64,000 nt of DNA from JAAXIE01 sp965204245 (GTDB taxonomy: Bacteria; Chloroflexota; Dehalococcoidia; Lucifugimonadales; JAAXIE01): contig CBDBED010000002.1 of NCBI GenBank assembly GCA_965204245.1, positions 1 through 64,000 of the forward strand, given 5' to 3'. This document shows positions 15,270 to 24,334 of this stretch, one piece after another. The notes under the pieces were generated by a model. It had not been told where the DNA came from. It was given only the letters and a program-made list of their open reading frames with translations, and made no database searches. A program made the position numbers and the translations under genes. How positions within the stretch are numbered: the stretch's first letter is position 1; each line of letters begins with the position of its first letter.

Positions 15270-16139
15270 CTATTCGCCGTCAGAACCCGGCACGCCATAC
15301 TTGCGCTCCATCTCATACACGCCGGGCAGCCCCAGCAGATTCGCGACATCCTCACGGGTGCCATACCTAGCGGGATCAACCTTGCCCGACGCCTTCAGTT
15401 CGCTAAAGGCGTCGTGGACGGCCTTGTACACCAGCCAGATGGTGGAGCCGCAAATCATCACGCGATACCCCATGGCCTCCACGTCTTGGGTGGGCAACAG
15501 GTCACCGTTATAGAGACGGGGAAACTCGGCTAGATCGCTGGCATACGCCTTCAGGTCCTCCACGGTCTTGATCCCATCCACGAAAACCATGTCGGCCCCT
15601 GCATCCATATAAGCCCGGCAGCGGGCTACCGTATCCTCCCAACCATTGACGGCATAGGCGTCGCAGCGTGCGATAATCACGAAATCAGAGTCGCGGCGCG
15701 CATCCACGGCAGCATGCAGCTTGCCCACCATCTCATCCGGCGGAATGACCTGCTTGCCAGCAAAAAACCCGCACTTCTTGGGGAAGCTCTGGTCCTCGAT
15801 ATGGATGGCAGCCACACCGGCATCCTCATATTCCCGCACCGTGCGCCAGACGTTGATGGCGTTGCCATAGCCCGTGTCGGCATCGGCTATGACCGGCACC
15901 GAGACGGCATTTGCGATGTACCGGGCGTTGGACACCATCTCCGTCTGCGTAAGGTAGCCCACGTCCGGGTATCCCTTTTCCGCCGAAGTGCCGGACCCCG
16001 TCATGTACACAGCCCCGAATCCCACTTCTTCCGCAATCCTCGCATGAAAGGCGTTGAGTATGAAGGGGGCGACCACCATGCGCCCGCTGGCCAGCATCTC
16101 CCGTAGGCGTCTCCTCGGCGACATTACGGCTGCCATCAT
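15270..16139 (-). CDS. Isocitrate lyase/PEP mutase superfamily enzyme
   Basis: About 289 residues from ATG 16139, with AGGAG five bases upstream; the longer frame to 16268 is unlikely. TIM-barrel features: VAPFILNAFHARIAEEVGF, the metal-site ADADTGYGN, HIEDQSFPKKCGF with the family K-K-C-G catalytic loop, and IARCDAYAV. This pattern fits 2-methylisocitrate/dimethylmalate lyase or oxaloacetate decarboxylase relatives acting on C-C bonds of 2-hydroxy-dicarboxylates. CGF replaces the CGH of classical isocitrate lyases. The substrate cannot be assigned. Confidence 0.85.
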   Translation of the reverse strand: MMAAVMSPRRRLREMLASGRMVVAPFILNAFHARIAEEVGFGAVYMTGSGTSAEKGYPDVGYLTQTEMVSNARYIANAVSVPVIADADTGYGNAINVWRTVREYEDAGVAAIHIEDQSFPKKCGFFAGKQVIPPDEMVGKLHAAVDARRDSDFVIIARCDAYAVNGWEDTVARCRAYMDAGADMVFVDGIKTVEDLKAYASDLAEFPRLYNGDLLPTQDVEAMGYRVMICGSTIWLVYKAVHDAFSELKASGKVDPARYGTREDVANLLGLPGVYEMERKYGVPGSDGE

Positions 16140-16250
16140 CAAGGCTCCTATAATGTGATTAGGGGCTAGCAGTGTAACACGCCTGAAGCCCATGGACCGC
16201 GTGGTCACACACAGGGGCATCCATGGATATCTTTGTGGTAAAATCTCTCC

Positions 16251-16841
16251 ATGGCCGAGCAATACCAACCCCTGTATAGTGCCAAGGAGAAGTCACCCAT
16301 CAACTTCATGTTGTTCCTTGGTCTCGGCGCGGCCATAGCTGATGTGGTGATTACTGGGTTCCCCAGTGGTCTCTTTATAGTGGGTCTCGGCGTTGCCATC
16401 TATGCTTGGTTCACCAGCCCCACCAACTACAGCCTCTACAATGACCGCCTTCTCATCTTCTACGGCCGTCCCAGAACCCGCCACATCATGTTTGAGAACA
16501 TCGAGGGCGTCGACAGCTTGATGGTGCCCTTGAGCGGGCCCCGTTTGCGGGTGCGCGAGTTCCGGGGCAGGGGCGCATGGATTACACCGAGGGACCCTGA
16601 TGCCTTTATGGAGCAGTTCCGCATTGCCCTCGACCGCTTCAGAGGGACTTCCTCCGAGGATTCAGAGGAGTCCGGGTTCGTGCCTTTCCGGCAGGACGAG
16701 GCCATGGATGAGTCCGTGGTGGAGGCCAACGACGACGAGCCTCAGGCTGAAGAAGTGCCCAACGATCTTGAGGCCTCTTCAGACATGCAGGATGAGCCTA
16801 TGGGGGAGCAGCAAGACCCTTGGGGTGAGCGCCGCGACTAG
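16251..16841 (+). CDS. Membrane protein with PH-like domain and acidic tail
   Basis: 196 residues. Two hydrophobic helices (about 18-34 and 38-54) are followed by a short bacterial PH-like beta region (TNYSLYNDRLLIFYGRPRTRHIMFENIEGVDSL) and a ~65-residue acidic, disordered tail rich in Glu, Asp and Ser. Its start overlaps the upstream end of the PEP mutase-family frame only if that gene's longer start is used, supporting the shorter start there. Probably a small inner-membrane scaffold; function unknown. Confidence 0.75.
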   Translation: MAEQYQPLYSAKEKSPINFMLFLGLGAAIADVVITGFPSGLFIVGLGVAIYAWFTSPTNYSLYNDRLLIFYGRPRTRHIMFENIEGVDSLMVPLSGPRLRVREFRGRGAWITPRDPDAFMEQFRIALDRFRGTSSEDSEESGFVPFRQDEAMDESVVEANDDEPQAEEVPNDLEASSDMQDEPMGEQQDPWGERRD

Positions 16842-16876
16842 CCAGTCTCCGGCTTAGCCTCAGCCCGTTCCCTGCG

Positions 16877-17869
16877 CTACTCCTTGATTTCGTATCCCAG
16901 TTCGGCCGCCAGCTTTGCCCTGTCGAACCCCTCACGCTGCTGCCGCAACTCGAAATACACCAGCGTAGACCCAATCCACAGGATTGGCAGCGTCACCACC
17001 ACCGCCAGCACCAACAAGACGCTTCCCGCCGTCTGCGAGAACGAGTCCACCAGTATCCCAGGGATGGAGAGCACCAGCGAGGCCCCCGTCCACACCAAGA
17101 AAAAGACCACCCCGGTACCGAAGATGCGCCAGCCGTCCTTTCCCACCAGTTCACTGCTTCTCTCCAGCGAGGCCATGGGCGGGCGATTCTCCACCAGCAA
17201 GGGCCCTGCAAAAAAGAACCAGCGGACCATCACGTAGCAGCCTACGGGAAGCAATGCCAAGCCCGCGAGATACCAGTTGGTCTGAAAGAGAATGAACGGC
17301 CCTATCCACGTCGGTACGGACAGCACCAGAAACGCCACCATGAGTGAGAACCATCGAGTCATCACATGACTGTAGCAGGCGACCAGCTTCACCCTGCCCG
17401 ATAGATAATGCTGGGACACTGCCCCCACCGTGGCACCCCATCCCCAAGCACCGAACAGGACCAAGGCCGCCAGCGATGTTATAAGCACATACAGGCTGGA
17501 AACCGAGAAGGCCGCCAAGGCCCCGAAGAATGAAAACAGGGCAATGAAGACAAAGGTGCCGAGGTGCCGCCGGTACAGATTCAGGCTCTCTCCGATGATA
17601 TCGATGAGGCCCTTGGGAGGGAACTCTTGCTCCCCGTCCTGCGCCGCTGCAGGCACTGGCCGGTAGTCCGGCGGCACTTCCGGTGATTCTCCCAATATGC
17701 GATGGCAGGAAACGCAGGCAAGGGCGTCTTCCCTGTTCTCCGTACCGCATTGGGTGCAGTAGACTGTGCCTACCGCCTGCTCTTCTACCGTCAGAGCCAA
17801 GCTCTGGCCGCAGAATGCGCAGACCTCGGCCCCCTCTACGTTTTCATTGAAGCAGTTGCGACAGATCAT
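16877..17869 (-). CDS. Double zinc-ribbon membrane protein
   Basis: 330 residues. Two zinc ribbons at the N terminus (CRNCFNENVEGAEVCAFC and CTQCGTENREDALACVSC) are followed by a Pro-rich linker and about six transmembrane helices (starting near residues 105, 130, 170, 200, 250, 280). The membrane part resembles YciC/DUF975-type integral membrane proteins (IIGESLNLYRRHLGTFVFIALF). Likely located in the cytoplasmic membrane with the zinc ribbons facing the cytosol. Monocistronic on the minus strand. Confidence 0.8.
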   Translation of the reverse strand: MICRNCFNENVEGAEVCAFCGQSLALTVEEQAVGTVYCTQCGTENREDALACVSCHRILGESPEVPPDYRPVPAAAQDGEQEFPPKGLIDIIGESLNLYRRHLGTFVFIALFSFFGALAAFSVSSLYVLITSLAALVLFGAWGWGATVGAVSQHYLSGRVKLVACYSHVMTRWFSLMVAFLVLSVPTWIGPFILFQTNWYLAGLALLPVGCYVMVRWFFFAGPLLVENRPPMASLERSSELVGKDGWRIFGTGVVFFLVWTGASLVLSIPGILVDSFSQTAGSVLLVLAVVVTLPILWIGSTLVYFELRQQREGFDRAKLAAELGYEIKE

Positions 17870-18044
17870 TGTCTTTGTTCATGCCTGAATAGCAGTGGAC
17901 TGAGATATGTTAACACCATTGGAGTGAATTCGACGCTCCTGTGCGCAGCCATTAGCCCCAAATCTTACCAATCAAGTCTAGAATGGGCTACTGTCGAATC
18001 AAAAGAGCGTCTGCTAGAGGACGAAAGCATGGGGAGGGTCCGAC

Positions 18045-18773
18045 ATGTACGGCTGGCGAGGAAGAATTGGAGTCATCGTATCCCCTCCGAACACCGTGGC
18101 CGAGGTGGAGCTTGGACGCATGGCCCCCGAGGGTGTGTCGGTACACGTCACGCGCATGTTCCGCCCCCGTGACGTCACAGGCTTGGACCAGCAGGTGCTG
18201 GAGACCACCAACCAGTCTCTCCCGCAGGCAGCAGGGGCCATCGCCCCGCTGAAGCCCGATGTCCTCGTATTCGCTCACACCATGGGCAGCATCGTTGCCG
18301 GGCCGGGCCGCGACCATGAACTTGCCTCAATGCTGGGAGAAGCAGCGGGATGCCATGCCATCACCACTGCCGGGGCGGCCATGGAGGCCTTTCGTACATT
18401 CGGAGTGGGCAAGCTGGTGATTGTCGGCCCTTATACCGACGACCTGCTGGTCATTGAAAAGGAGTATTTCGAGGCATCAATGGATGGGCTGGAGGTTCTG
18501 GGGCACAAAGCCTTCGGCATCAAGAACGGCTGGGATATCGGCCAACTGGAGCCACGCGACTTCTTCAGGGCAGGAAGGGAGGCCAACCGACCCGATGCCG
18601 ATGCAGTGTTCATCAGCGGCACCAATGGGCGCACCATTGAGGTGCTGGAGGCCTTGGAACAGGACTTGGGCAAGCCCGTGATGTCTGCCAATCAGGTTAC
18701 CATGTGGGCTGCCCTGCGCTACTTGGGAATAGGCGGCGTGCAGGGCTACGGAAGCCTATTCAATCGTGTGTAG
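18045..18773 (+). CDS. Maleate isomerase/arylmalonate decarboxylase-fold protein lacking catalytic cysteines
   Basis: 242 residues of the Asp/Glu racemase superfamily closest to maleate isomerase and arylmalonate decarboxylase: RIGVIVSPPNTVAE, VLVFAHTMGSIVAGPGRDHEL, GAAMEAFRTFGVGKLVIVGPYTDDL, AVFISGTNGRTIEVLEALEQDLGKPVMSANQ is the matching C-terminal region, shown here only in part. The first catalytic cysteine expected in the ACTSGS-like motif is His/Thr here (AHTMGS), and the second, expected in ISCTN, is Gly (ISGTN). The fold is intact and length normal, so the protein either uses different chemistry or is a non-catalytic relative. ATG follows a GGAGGG ribosome site. Confidence 0.78.
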   Translation: MYGWRGRIGVIVSPPNTVAEVELGRMAPEGVSVHVTRMFRPRDVTGLDQQVLETTNQSLPQAAGAIAPLKPDVLVFAHTMGSIVAGPGRDHELASMLGEAAGCHAITTAGAAMEAFRTFGVGKLVIVGPYTDDLLVIEKEYFEASMDGLEVLGHKAFGIKNGWDIGQLEPRDFFRAGREANRPDADAVFISGTNGRTIEVLEALEQDLGKPVMSANQVTMWAALRYLGIGGVQGYGSLFNRV

Positions 18774-18797
18774 AGCTGGCTGGAACGAATAGACGCT

Positions 18798-19814
18798 TCA
18801 GCCTCCAGCCCACTCGTCCTCGCCCTCATCACCCGACAAGAGCCGTACTATCGCCAGCTTGACCAAATTGGCAGCCAAGTCGACCTTGTAAGCGTTGCCC
18901 CTCAGGGGAGTCGCCCCAGCTACCGCCAGCCTTCCCGCCTCGGCCGCGACCACATCAACGTCGGCAACCCCAGCCCCTATCACGCGCTCTTCCGCTGCCG
19001 ATGCCCGGTAGGGGTAAGGTGCCACGCCTCCCAGCACCACGCGACACCAGCTGATACGGCCATTGGTGACGGCCAAAGCCGCTGCCACGCTCACCAAGGC
19101 GAAATCGCCGGCCTCACGCTCCCGGGCCTTCAGGTAGGCACCGCTGGCGTTTTCGGGCATGGGCGGCACCATGACTGATGCGAGCACCTCTCCCGGCTGC
19201 AACACGTTTTCCACCCCTATGTCGGCCCCTGGGCTGGTAAAAAAGTCCTCCAGATGCATCGTCCGGCGACCCGTTGGCCCGGCAAGCTCGACATCAGCGC
19301 CAAGCGCGACCAATGCCACAGCCGTATCCGAAGGGTGGACGATGTAGCACCGTTCGCCACCCATGATGGCGAGGTATTTGCTGTTACCTGTCAAGGCGAG
19401 GCATGAATCCCCGCCCTTCTTCAGGCAGACGGTATGGGGACTACGGTAATAGAAGCAGCGCGGCCGCTGGCACAGGTTTCCCCCCAATGTGCCCACGTTG
19501 CGTATCTGAGGCGTAGCAATCCCAGACGCCGCCTCGGCAAGCACGGGATAGCGCTGCTGTACCTCGGTGTTGGCCGCCAAGGCGGCTAGGGAGGTCATGG
19601 CCCCTATTCGTACGCCCTCCGGCGTCACCTCCACGCCTCGCAGGTCCTCAATGCCCGCCAAGCTCACCAAGACATCAGGCGCGACCACCCCCTCCTTCAT
19701 CTCGCTCAGCAAATCGCTGCCACCGGCAAGCACACGGCTGCCGTTTTCCGACAGCAGCGACACCGCCTCTTCCACCGACTCCGGCTCCGCGTATTGGAAC
19801 GGGCGCAGGCTCAC
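18798..19814 (-). CDS. Xanthine dehydrogenase-family FAD subunit with extra Fe-S cysteines
   Basis: 338 residues, FAD-binding PCMH-type subunit: pyrophosphate-binding LAGGSDLLSEMKEG near 29-42 and IRNVGTLGGNLC near 104-115. An insertion follows with cysteines at about 115, 120, 130 and 138 (CQRPRCFYYRSPHTVC ... DSC). Such an insertion is known in 4-hydroxybenzoyl-CoA reductase beta and in PaoB/YagS, where it binds an additional 4Fe-4S cluster. Its ATG overlaps the stop of the molybdenum subunit (ATGA), completing a small-large-medium operon. It passes electrons between the 2Fe-2S subunit and the external acceptor. Confidence 0.88.
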   Translation of the reverse strand: MSLRPFQYAEPESVEEAVSLLSENGSRVLAGGSDLLSEMKEGVVAPDVLVSLAGIEDLRGVEVTPEGVRIGAMTSLAALAANTEVQQRYPVLAEAASGIATPQIRNVGTLGGNLCQRPRCFYYRSPHTVCLKKGGDSCLALTGNSKYLAIMGGERCYIVHPSDTAVALVALGADVELAGPTGRRTMHLEDFFTSPGADIGVENVLQPGEVLASVMVPPMPENASGAYLKAREREAGDFALVSVAAALAVTNGRISWCRVVLGGVAPYPYRASAAEERVIGAGVADVDVVAAEAGRLAVAGATPLRGNAYKVDLAANLVKLAIVRLLSGDEGEDEWAGG

Positions 19815-22087
19815 GCAGCCTCCCGTTGTTCACGCAGCGCGTCCAATACTTGATCGGGCGTGATGGGCAGTGTATTGAACCGCACTCCGATGGCGTTGTA
19901 GACAGCATTGGCAATGGCTGGGGCTACACCCACGCAGGGAGGCTCGCCCAATGCCTTGGCCCCCAGAGGTGCAATCGGGTCCACCACGTCGGCAAAAATC
20001 ACCCGCATCTCGGGGTAGTCCATGATGGTGGGGCTCTTGTGTTCCAAAAAACTGGGGTTCAATGTCACACCCGTCGGGCCGTCGGACAGCAAGTCCTCGC
20101 TCAGCGTGAAGCCCAGCATCTGGGAGATGCCGCCCTCCACTTGGTTGATGGCCAGGTTGGGGTTGATTATCCGGCCCGAATCATGGGCCGCCACGTAGCG
20201 CAGTACCCGGATGCGCCCCGTGTCCGTATCCACCTCAACCTCGGCGAAATGGGCCCCGAAGGTGTTGATGATGTGGTCTGGACTACCCGGCATGATTGTG
20301 GCTTCCGCATACATGGAGTCCAAGCCCGCACTCTCAAGAATCTCGGCCAGCGTCATGTTCCGCAGCGGGTCCGCATCCAAGTAGGCCATGCCGTGACGTA
20401 TATCCAGTGCCTCCACCGGCACATCCATGGCTAGGGACGCCGCCTGTAGAAGCCGCTCCCGTATCTCGGAACCCGCCTGCACAATGGCAGTGCCCGTGGA
20501 GAATGTCGCGGTGGAACCGGCAGTGTTTGGTGCCCTAGGCGTCGTATCAGTATCGGCGAACACGGGGACCACATCCTCGTAGGCCCCGCCAAGGCTCTCG
20601 GCAGCCATCTGTGCCAATGCAGTGGATGCGCCCTCCCCAACGTCCATTATTCCCGACACCAGTTCGATCTTCCCATCCCTGTTGAGGCGTATCTGCGCCG
20701 CGGACTGTCCGCCCGGCCCGCCACGGTAGATGAGCATACTCATGCCCATCCCCCGCTTTTTCGACCCAGGACTGGAATTGGGCAATCGCCTGTTGGCACG
20801 CCATGCGATGGCCCCAGCCCCCCTTCGCAGGCACTCCTCTAAGCCATGGCTGGAGAAGGGGATGCCGCCTTCCACGGGCTGGGTATCAATGATCTCTCCC
20901 CGAGGCGTTACCCGGGTGCCCGGCTGCCCTTCAGCCTTCACATGGTGGCGCAGTCGTATGTCCAGCGGGTCAATGCCCAGTTGCTCCGCAGCGCGGTCAA
21001 TGAGGCTTTCCAGCGCGAAATGCCCTTGGGGCGCCCCCAACCCGCGATACGAGCCCGCCGCTGGCCGGTTGGTGTACGCCAAGCGTCCCTCATAGCGGAC
21101 ATTGGCGCAGGTATACAGATAGAGACCCGCTTGGGCCGTGCGACGCAGCACTCCAGGGCCCGAGGCCAAGTAAGCCCCCGTATCCAGCACCGCATTGCAG
21201 TCCACCGCCGTCACTGTCCCGTCGTTCTTCAGCCCCACCTTCATGCGCAGCACGGCGGCATGACGCACCCGCCCTGCCAAGAACTCCTCATCACGGCCCA
21301 ACTCAATGCGCACGGGCCTGCCCGCTCGCTGTGCCAGCACAGCCGCCAGCGCAGCCAGCCTCGTCTCGTCCTTGGCCCCATATCCCGCCCCCAATGGCGG
21401 GCCAATCACCCGGATGTTCTCCGGATCTATTTCCAAGGCCGACGCCAGCGCCGCCCGGTCTTGGTGCACCCCGCGGGTGCACTTCCACACCGTGAGCTTG
21501 CCATCCTCCCAAGCGGCAAGCACCGCTCGCGGTTCCAACGGTGATGGCGAGTGCCCCGGCGTGCGGAATACGTCCTCGACTACCAAGTCCGCTTCCGCAA
21601 ATCCCTGCTCCACATCGCCCCGCTCCAAGACCAGAGGCCGCCCGGTAGCCAGATTTCCGTCAGGATAGAGTTGTGGGGCATCGGGCCGCAGGGCCTCCTC
21701 CGCATCCACCACATGGGGCAAGTGCCGGTATTCCACCCTGATTAAATCCAGTGCGGCCGACGCCGTATCGGCATCATCAGCCGCCACCGCTGCCACCTCG
21801 TCCCCCACGAAACGCACCCGCGTATCCAGCACCGGCAGATCAGCAGCTATATGACCTTGAGGCGCATCAAAAGGCGTAACAACTGCCCGTACCCCCGCTA
21901 GCACCCCGGCCGCCGACGTATCGACCGCCACCACATCTGCATGGGGATGCGGACTGCGCACGATGCGCCCGTGCAGCATCCCCTCCAGCTTCATATCCGA
22001 CGTATAGCGTGCCTCGCCCGTCAGCTTTTCCAGCAGCCCCTTGCGGGTAACGCTCTTGCCGACAATGGCGTAATTCGGCGTCGTCAC
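19811..22087 (-). CDS. Xanthine dehydrogenase-family molybdopterin-binding subunit
   Basis: About 758 residues from a GTG at 22087 that overlaps the stop of the 2Fe-2S gene (GTGA). Aldehyde oxidase/xanthine dehydrogenase hammerhead (GEARYTSDMKLEGMLHGRIVRSPHPHA) is followed by the Mo-cofactor domains, with GAGYGAKDE, AGSYRGLGAPQGHFALE and the catalytic glutamate in KALGEPPCVGVAPAI. The AYRCSFR signature of true CO dehydrogenase is absent, so it is an aldehyde- or heterocycle-hydroxylating type. Substrate unknown. Central subunit of the 22,608-18,798 operon. Confidence 0.92.
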   Translation of the reverse strand: MTTPNYAIVGKSVTRKGLLEKLTGEARYTSDMKLEGMLHGRIVRSPHPHADVVAVDTSAAGVLAGVRAVVTPFDAPQGHIAADLPVLDTRVRFVGDEVAAVAADDADTASAALDLIRVEYRHLPHVVDAEEALRPDAPQLYPDGNLATGRPLVLERGDVEQGFAEADLVVEDVFRTPGHSPSPLEPRAVLAAWEDGKLTVWKCTRGVHQDRAALASALEIDPENIRVIGPPLGAGYGAKDETRLAALAAVLAQRAGRPVRIELGRDEEFLAGRVRHAAVLRMKVGLKNDGTVTAVDCNAVLDTGAYLASGPGVLRRTAQAGLYLYTCANVRYEGRLAYTNRPAAGSYRGLGAPQGHFALESLIDRAAEQLGIDPLDIRLRHHVKAEGQPGTRVTPRGEIIDTQPVEGGIPFSSHGLEECLRRGAGAIAWRANRRLPNSSPGSKKRGMGMSMLIYRGGPGGQSAAQIRLNRDGKIELVSGIMDVGEGASTALAQMAAESLGGAYEDVVPVFADTDTTPRAPNTAGSTATFSTGTAIVQAGSEIRERLLQAASLAMDVPVEALDIRHGMAYLDADPLRNMTLAEILESAGLDSMYAEATIMPGSPDHIINTFGAHFAEVEVDTDTGRIRVLRYVAAHDSGRIINPNLAINQVEGGISQMLGFTLSEDLLSDGPTGVTLNPSFLEHKSPTIMDYPEMRVIFADVVDPIAPLGAKALGEPPCVGVAPAIANAVYNAIGVRFNTLPITPDQVLDALREQREAA

Positions 22088-22608
22088 TGAGTCTGACCCC
22101 GCGCCACCATGGCCCTGGCCGCTGCCAAGACCGATTGAGTGATGGCCCCATAGGCATTGCAACGGCAAATGTTGCCTGCCAAGGCGCGGCGCACCTCATC
22201 CCGGTCCGGTTCCAGATTGCGGTCCAGCAGGGCCTTTGCCGCCATCAGGAAGCCCGGCGTGCAGAACCCGCACTGTCCCCCGTCCCGCGCCAGAAAGGCG
22301 TCCTGCAATGGATGGTAGCCATCTGCGTTCGCCAGCCCTTCCACCGTCACCACCGGACGGTCGCCTACCTGCAAGGCCAGCATCTGGCAGGCATACACGG
22401 CTCGGCCGCCCACGGTAACGGTGCACGCACCACACTCCCCTCGGTCGCATCCCGACTTGGCCCCTGTGAGGTCCAGGGAGTCGCGCAGCACCTCCAGAAG
22501 AGTCCTGTGCGCCGCCACGGCTAGCTGGTGTCTTTTACCGTTGACGCGTAGTTCAATCTCGCGCAGGTTGCTTTCAAGGTTGGTCAAAAGAGAGGGGCCT
22601 CCGGGCAT
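22084..22608 (-). CDS. 2Fe-2S subunit of the molybdenum hydroxylase
   Basis: 174 residues with both family Fe-S modules: the plant-ferredoxin type cluster (SGCDRGECGACTV) and the helical second cluster (CGFCTPGFL ... GNICRCNAYG). It relays electrons from the molybdenum centre to FAD. First gene of its three-gene operon; the ATG at 22608 gives an N-terminal extension of about 15 residues ahead of the usual start of the domain, so a later start is possible. Confidence 0.92.
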   Translation of the reverse strand: MPGGPSLLTNLESNLREIELRVNGKRHQLAVAAHRTLLEVLRDSLDLTGAKSGCDRGECGACTVTVGGRAVYACQMLALQVGDRPVVTVEGLANADGYHPLQDAFLARDGGQCGFCTPGFLMAAKALLDRNLEPDRDEVRRALAGNICRCNAYGAITQSVLAAARAMVARGQTQ

Positions 22609-22835
22609 CCAATTGAGCGGTAGCCTGCCGCAATCGCAGGCAGCTATTCATCCTAGCTTTCCCTTCCCCATGGCGCAAGCCGGTTTGACATCTGTGTCCG
22701 GGTATCAACTTATGACCCGCGCAAATGTCTGTTAGAATTGTATGCAGAGGCCTCCACAAACATCCCCTGATTTCATGGAGCAGCCCAAGTCCGCGTCTCT
22801 CAGAGAGTACTAGGGAACAAAAGGAGAGCCATAAC

Positions 22836-24329
22836 ATGCTACCGCGCATTGTCTTGATTGTCGCCGTGGGTTTGCTGCTCTTGACCATGGCCTGCGGAGG
22901 GGAATCGACCCCCGTGCCCACACCCGACCCCCTCACATCTGAAGAGGTGCAGGAATCGGTAACTGAGGCCATTCAGTCCATCGAGACGCCCGAAATAGTG
23001 ACGCCCGACGAAGTGGCGCAACTCGTTGCCGACGCCTTGGGAGATGCGCCTGAGGACCTCAAGGAGGAGGTAAAGCAGAACGTCGTTGCCAGTTTGGAAG
23101 CCAAGCCCGACGTGAATGACGCCGAGGAGTTGCGTGATGTCGTCGTCCAAGCCATCTCCGACGCCCTTCCACAAGAGGTGCCCCAAGTCGGCGGTTCCGC
23201 CCTTCCCATAGGCCCGGAGCCCCTTGACCAGTCCGGCATGGTGGGGATGATATTCGAACCCGGCCCCGATTGCGGCGATCCTGTGGAACCCGCTCAGGGA
23301 TCGGGACGGGGCAGGCTGGCCGCCGAAATCACAGGCATCGAAGCTTGGGTGAATTCCGAGCCCCTCTGTCTCGCCGACCTGCGCGGCAATGTGGTGCTGG
23401 TCGACTTCTGGACCTACACCTGCATCAACTGCATCCGCACCTTCCCCTACCTGCGACAGTGGCACGCCCGCTATGCCGACGACGGCTTGGTGATTCTGGG
23501 CATCCACACCCCCGAGTTCGAGTTCGAGAAAGACCGCGAGAACGTCCAGAAGGCCTCCGCAGACGATGCCATCGTCTGGCCCGTGGCCTTGGACAACGAC
23601 TTCGGCACTTGGCGCGCCTACAACAACCGCTACTGGCCCGCCAAGTACCTCATCGATAAGAACGGCGTCATCCGCTACCAGCATTTCGGAGAGGGTGCTT
23701 ACGCCGAGACCGAACTGGTAATCCGGGGACTGCTGGAAGAAGCAGGCGCCGACCTCACACTGGACCTCGAACTTCCCACCGACCAAGTCGTGGACCCCGC
23801 ATTTCTGGAGGCCCGCAAGCTCACCCGTGAGCTATACGGAGGCTATGGCCGTGGCTGCTGGTCCCGGTACGTCTTCAACATAGACGAGTTTTGCGAGAAC
23901 AAGGACGCGATAGTCGAATACAGCGAACCCGGCAGCGGTTACGAAGACGACCTCATTTACCTCAAGGGACCCTGGCGGGCCAACGAGGAGAACCTCCAGT
24001 ACGCCCCCGCCGAAGAGGGCGGAGGCTTCGACGACTACCTGTTGCTCAAATTCACCTCCAGGACCGCCAACGCAGTACTGACGCCCGAGGTGGGCGGCGA
24101 GCCCTTCAAGGTGCTGGTGACCCTCGACGGAGCGCCCATACCCGAGGCGGACAGGGGCCTCGACGTAGTCGTCGAGGACGGCAACACGTTCCTTATGGTC
24201 GATGAACCCCGCCTCTACAGCATCGTCGACGCCGAGGATTACGGCACCTACACACTCACCATGAGTTCCAACACGCGCCAGTTCGCCCTGTTCGCCTTCA
24301 CCTTCGGCATTTACACCCAAGGCATATAA
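22836..24329 (+). CDS. Thioredoxin-like lipoprotein with DipZ-type C-terminal domain
   Basis: 497 residues from ATG 22836, with AAGGAG ten bases upstream. Lipoprotein signal LLLLTMAC puts it on the outer face of the membrane. A Pro/Thr- and Glu-rich helical spacer (about 22-145) leads to a TlpA-like thioredoxin domain with WTYTCINC as redox CxxC, then a ~150-residue C-terminal domain (YLKGPWRANEENLQYA ... FTFGIYTQGI) like that of DipZ. It should act as an extracytoplasmic thiol-disulfide enzyme. The next gene, another thioredoxin-fold lipoprotein, starts 5 bases later. Confidence 0.85.
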   Translation: MLPRIVLIVAVGLLLLTMACGGESTPVPTPDPLTSEEVQESVTEAIQSIETPEIVTPDEVAQLVADALGDAPEDLKEEVKQNVVASLEAKPDVNDAEELRDVVVQAISDALPQEVPQVGGSALPIGPEPLDQSGMVGMIFEPGPDCGDPVEPAQGSGRGRLAAEITGIEAWVNSEPLCLADLRGNVVLVDFWTYTCINCIRTFPYLRQWHARYADDGLVILGIHTPEFEFEKDRENVQKASADDAIVWPVALDNDFGTWRAYNNRYWPAKYLIDKNGVIRYQHFGEGAYAETELVIRGLLEEAGADLTLDLELPTDQVVDPAFLEARKLTRELYGGYGRGCWSRYVFNIDEFCENKDAIVEYSEPGSGYEDDLIYLKGPWRANEENLQYAPAEEGGGFDDYLLLKFTSRTANAVLTPEVGGEPFKVLVTLDGAPIPEADRGLDVVVEDGNTFLMVDEPRLYSIVDAEDYGTYTLTMSSNTRQFALFAFTFGIYTQGI

Positions 24330-24334
24330 CCGGC

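Noticed and set aside
19811..22087. Aerobic CO dehydrogenase large subunit
   Set aside because: The AYRCSFR active-site loop is absent (AGSYRGLGAPQ instead).
22839..23786. 315-codon minus-strand open frame
   Set aside because: Antisense of the thioredoxin-like lipoprotein, which has a lipobox, CxxC motif and ribosome site.
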